Source: Streptomyces sp. NBC_00663
GTDB taxonomy: Bacteria; Actinomycetota; Actinomycetes; Streptomycetales; Streptomycetaceae
Length of the DNA stretch: 64,000 nt
Assembly (NCBI RefSeq): GCF_036226885.1
Contig: NZ_CP109027.1
Span: 1,674,001-1,738,000, forward strand
Direction of reading: 5' to 3'
A model generated the notes under the pieces. The model did no database searches and had not been told where the DNA came from. It saw only the letters and a program-made list of their open reading frames with translations. A program made the position numbers and the translations under genes. Below are positions 61,428 through 64,000 of this stretch, piece by piece (within the stretch, counting starts at the first letter, position 1; each line of letters starts with the position of its first letter).

Positions 61428-64000
61428 GTGACCGACACCCAGACCCCGCCCACCGAGCCGGGCGCGGCGCTGCTGAAGGCGGGGCGCTTCTTCCGGCCCG
61501 GCACTCCCGCACCCGACCTGCACAGCATCGAACTGACCGGCGGTCGCGAGGCGGACGCCTTCTACCGGGACCGGTGGAGCCACGACAAGGTCGTGAACTC
61601 CACGCACGGCGTGAACTGCACGGGCTCCTGCCGGTGGAAGGTGTACGTCAAGGACGGCATCATCACCTGGGAGACCCAGCAGACCGACTACCCGAGCGTC
61701 GGTCCCGACCGGCCCGAGTACGAGCCGCGCGGCTGTCCCCGGGGCGCCGCGTTCTCCTGGTACACGTACTCCCCCACCCGGGTGCGCTACCCGTACGTCC
61801 GCGGTGTGCTGCTCGACCTCTACCGTGAGGCACTCGCGAGAACCGGCGACCCCGTTGTCGCCTGGGCGGACATCCAGAACGACCCCGAGCGCCGCCGCCG
61901 CTACCAGCAGGCCCGCGGCAAGGGCGGACTGGTCCGGGCGACCTGGGACGAGGCGGTGGAGATCGTCGCCGCCGCGCACGTCCACACGATCAAGACGTAC
62001 GGTCCCGACCGCGTCGCCGGCTTCTCCCCGATCCCGGCGATGTCGATGGTGTCGCACGCGGCGGGCGCCCGTTTCCATTCGCTGATCGGCGCCCCGATGC
62101 TGTCGTTCTACGACTGGTACGCCGACCTGCCCGTGGCCTCCCCGCAGGTCTTCGGCGACCAGACGGACGTCCCCGAGTCCGGCGACTGGTGGGACGCCGC
62201 GTATCTGATGATGTGGGGCTCGAACGTCCCGGTGACCCGGACCCCGGACGCGCACTGGATGGCGGAGGCCCGCTACCGGGGCCAGAAGGTGGTCGTGGTC
62301 GCGCCCGACTACGCCGACAACGCCAAGTTCGCCGACGAATGGCTGCACCCGCACCCCGGCACGGACGGCGCGCTGGCCCTCGCCATGGGGCACGTGATCC
62401 TCAAGGAGTTCTTCGTCGACCGTGAGACACCGTTCTTCACGGACTACGTCAGGCAGTTCACCGACCTGCCGTTCCTGGTCACGCTCACCGAGAAGGACGG
62501 CGCCCACGTCCCCTCCAAGTTCCTGCGCGCCGCCGACCTCGGTCAGTCGGGCGAGGGCGCGGAGTGGAAGACGGTCGTGCTGGACGCGGCGAGCGGCCGG
62601 GCGGTCGTCCCCAACGGCTCCCTGGGCTTCCGCTGGACCGAGTCCGGCAAGGGCCGCTGGAACCTCGAACTGGGCGCGGTCGAGCCGACGTTGACCCTGC
62701 ACGGACAGAACATCGCGAGCGGCGTCGAGGTCCTGCTCCCCCGCTTCGACACCGAGGGCGGCGAGCACGGCCAGGGCCGCGGCGACGTCGTACGCCGTGG
62801 CGTGCCGGCGACGCGCCTCGGCGGTCCGGACGGGCCGCTGGTGACGACGGTGTACGACCTGCTGCTCGCCCAGTACGGCATCCGACGCCCCGGCCTGCCG
62901 GGCAGCTGGCCCGCCTCCTACGAGGACGCCGAGGCGCCCGGCACACCGGCCTGGCAGGAGGTGCACACCTCCGTCCCGGCCGCCAAGTGCGTCAAGATCG
63001 CCCGGGAGTTCGCGCGGAGCGCCGAGCGTTCCAAGGGCCGCTGCATGATCCTGATGGGCGCCGGCACCAACCACTGGTTCCACTCCGAGACCATCTACCG
63101 CGCCTTCCTGGCCCTGCTCCAGCTCACCGGCTGCCAGGGCCGCAACGGCGGCGGCTGGGCGCATTACGTCGGCCAGGAGAAGTGCCGCCCCGCCACCGGC
63201 TGGGCGACGCTGGCCGCCGCCTCCGACTGGTCGCGGCCACCGCGGCAGATGATCGGTACCGCGTACTGGTTCCTCAACACCGACCAGTGGCGCTACGACC
63301 ACTTCACCGCGGACGTGCTGGCGTCACCGCTCGGCGAGGGCCGCTTCAAGGGCATGACGGGCGCCGACTGCCTCGCCCTGTCGGCGCGTTCGGGCTGGAT
63401 GCCGTCGTACCCGACCTTCGACCGCAATCCCCTGGAGCTGGGCGAGACCTTCGGCGACCCGGTGGCCAAGGCGGTGGCCGAACTCCGGGCGGGCACCCTG
63501 AACTTCGCCTGCGAGGACCCGGACGCCCCGGAGAACTGGCCGCGCGTGCTGACGCTGTGGCGGGCCAACCTGCTCGGCTCGTCGGCGAAGGGCGCCGAGT
63601 ACTTCACCCGGCATCTGCTGGGCACGCACTCGTCGTTGAGCGCGAAGGAGGCCGAGTCGCACGAGCGGCCCCGGGACGTGACATGGCGGGAGGAGGCCCC
63701 CGAGGGCAAGCTCGACCTGCTGCTGTCCCTGGACTTCCGGCAGACCTCGTCGACACTGCTGTCGGACGTCGTCCTGCCCGCGGCGACCTGGTACGAGAAG
63801 CACGACCTGTCGTCCACCGACATGCACCCCTACGTGCACTCCTTCACCCCGGCCGTGGACCCGCCCTGGCAGGCCCGCACCGACTTCGACACCTTCAAGG
63901 CGCTGGCCGACCGGCTCAGCGAGATGGCGGTCCTGCATCTGGGCACCCGCAAGGACCTGGTGGCGACGCCGTTGCAGCACGACACCCCCGGCGAGACCGC
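61428..64000 (+). CDS. narG: Respiratory nitrate reductase alpha subunit (runs off right edge)
   Basis: About 857 of an expected 1,240 residues are present. The N-terminal FS0 cluster motif is H60-x3-C64-x3-C68-x34-C103 (STHGVNCTGSC... RGCPRG). The molybdenum-ligand Asp is D229 in FYDWYADLP, matching D222 of E. coli NarG. NHWFHSETIYRAFLALLQLTGCQGRNGGGW is present in the middle region. The enzyme reduces nitrate to nitrite with quinol electrons at the membrane. The GTG at 61428 follows GGGAGC. narH, narJ and narI are expected beyond the window. A -10-like TAGCTT lies at about 61394-61399. Confidence 0.95.
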   Translation, partial: MTDTQTPPTEPGAALLKAGRFFRPGTPAPDLHSIELTGGREADAFYRDRWSHDKVVNSTHGVNCTGSCRWKVYVKDGIITWETQQTDYPSVGPDRPEYEPRGCPRGAAFSWYTYSPTRVRYPYVRGVLLDLYREALARTGDPVVAWADIQNDPERRRRYQQARGKGGLVRATWDEAVEIVAAAHVHTIKTYGPDRVAGFSPIPAMSMVSHAAGARFHSLIGAPMLSFYDWYADLPVASPQVFGDQTDVPESGDWWDAAYLMMWGSNVPVTRTPDAHWMAEARYRGQKVVVVAPDYADNAKFADEWLHPHPGTDGALALAMGHVILKEFFVDRETPFFTDYVRQFTDLPFLVTLTEKDGAHVPSKFLRAADLGQSGEGAEWKTVVLDAASGRAVVPNGSLGFRWTESGKGRWNLELGAVEPTLTLHGQNIASGVEVLLPRFDTEGGEHGQGRGDVVRRGVPATRLGGPDGPLVTTVYDLLLAQYGIRRPGLPGSWPASYEDAEAPGTPAWQEVHTSVPAAKCVKIAREFARSAERSKGRCMILMGAGTNHWFHSETIYRAFLALLQLTGCQGRNGGGWAHYVGQEKCRPATGWATLAAASDWSRPPRQMIGTAYWFLNTDQWRYDHFTADVLASPLGEGRFKGMTGADCLALSARSGWMPSYPTFDRNPLELGETFGDPVAKAVAELRAGTLNFACEDPDAPENWPRVLTLWRANLLGSSAKGAEYFTRHLLGTHSSLSAKEAESHERPRDVTWREEAPEGKLDLLLSLDFRQTSSTLLSDVVLPAATWYEKHDLSSTDMHPYVHSFTPAVDPPWQARTDFDTFKALADRLSEMAVLHLGTRKDLVATPLQHDTPGET

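Overview
This is high-GC actinobacterial DNA, almost certainly a Streptomyces chromosome arm. The signs are codon third positions dominated by G or C, frequent GTG starts, probable leaderless genes, twin-arginine and CBM2-bearing secreted cellulases, a CebR-type operator, DUF5753 and DUF574 families, and a respiratory nitrate reductase. From memory the gene order resembles the S. coelicolor region running from narG1 (about SCO6535) to the sucCD paralogues (about SCO6585-6586), but I could not check this. No tRNA, rRNA, CRISPR array or insertion sequence was seen.

Layout. 1-5680: oxalate block, with a sucCD paralogue (minus) divergent from formyl-CoA:oxalate CoA-transferase (frc) and two tandem OFA-family transporters, closed by a strong terminator. 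5700-17149: a minus-strand sugar locus with a ROK regulator, a ribose-type ABC transporter, a Gfo/Idh dehydrogenase, three TIM-barrel isomerase-like proteins (one EboE-like) and a ThuA/3-keto-disaccharide hydrolase lipoprotein. It also holds two gene remnants: the tail of a CBM6 protein and a TatD-family gene cut down to 43 codons. 17343-18939: an LtrA-family membrane protein and a 42-bp tandem-repeat array at a convergent junction. 18940-28998: a second C1/oxalate-flavoured block with a GntR/FCD regulator, a KAS III-like enzyme, an OFA transporter with a 46-residue small-subunit gene, a ketopantoate-reductase-like enzyme, a formate-dehydrogenase-like complex and fdhD. 29029-43596: mixed housekeeping and accessory genes (MarR, LysR and Lrp regulators with neighbouring enzymes or transporters, an acyl-CoA synthetase, an aldo/keto reductase, an SDR, a methyltransferase and a PhyH oxygenase). 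43682-54917: a plant cell-wall cluster (GH6, GH5, GH48, GH74 and a PL11-type lyase) with CebR-type boxes. 54988-61349: WYL and XRE regulators, methyltransferases and small conserved genes. 61428 to the end: narG, running off the window.

How the parts may work together. Frc makes oxalyl-CoA. The decarboxylase expected to act next is not in this window. SucCD could supply succinyl-CoA as a priming CoA donor. Similar palindromic motifs lie upstream of frc/sucC, of the OFA transporter, of the dehydrogenase operon and of the GntR gene, so the two C1 blocks may be one regulon. The sugar locus carries the enzyme types used in oxidise-at-C3, then cleave, glycoside breakdown.

The most unusual object is the dehydrogenase operon at 23485-28143. 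A formate-dehydrogenase alpha chain is split exactly between its Mo4Fe4S domain and its catalytic domain. The catalytic half lies first, the NuoE-NuoF fusion lies between, and the iron-sulfur half comes last. The catalytic half has Ser and Cys where formate dehydrogenases have Cys/Sec and Arg, and the NuoF part lacks the acidic residues of its NADH/FMN motif. It is therefore either a divergent enzyme with another substrate or acceptor, or a misannotated formate dehydrogenase.
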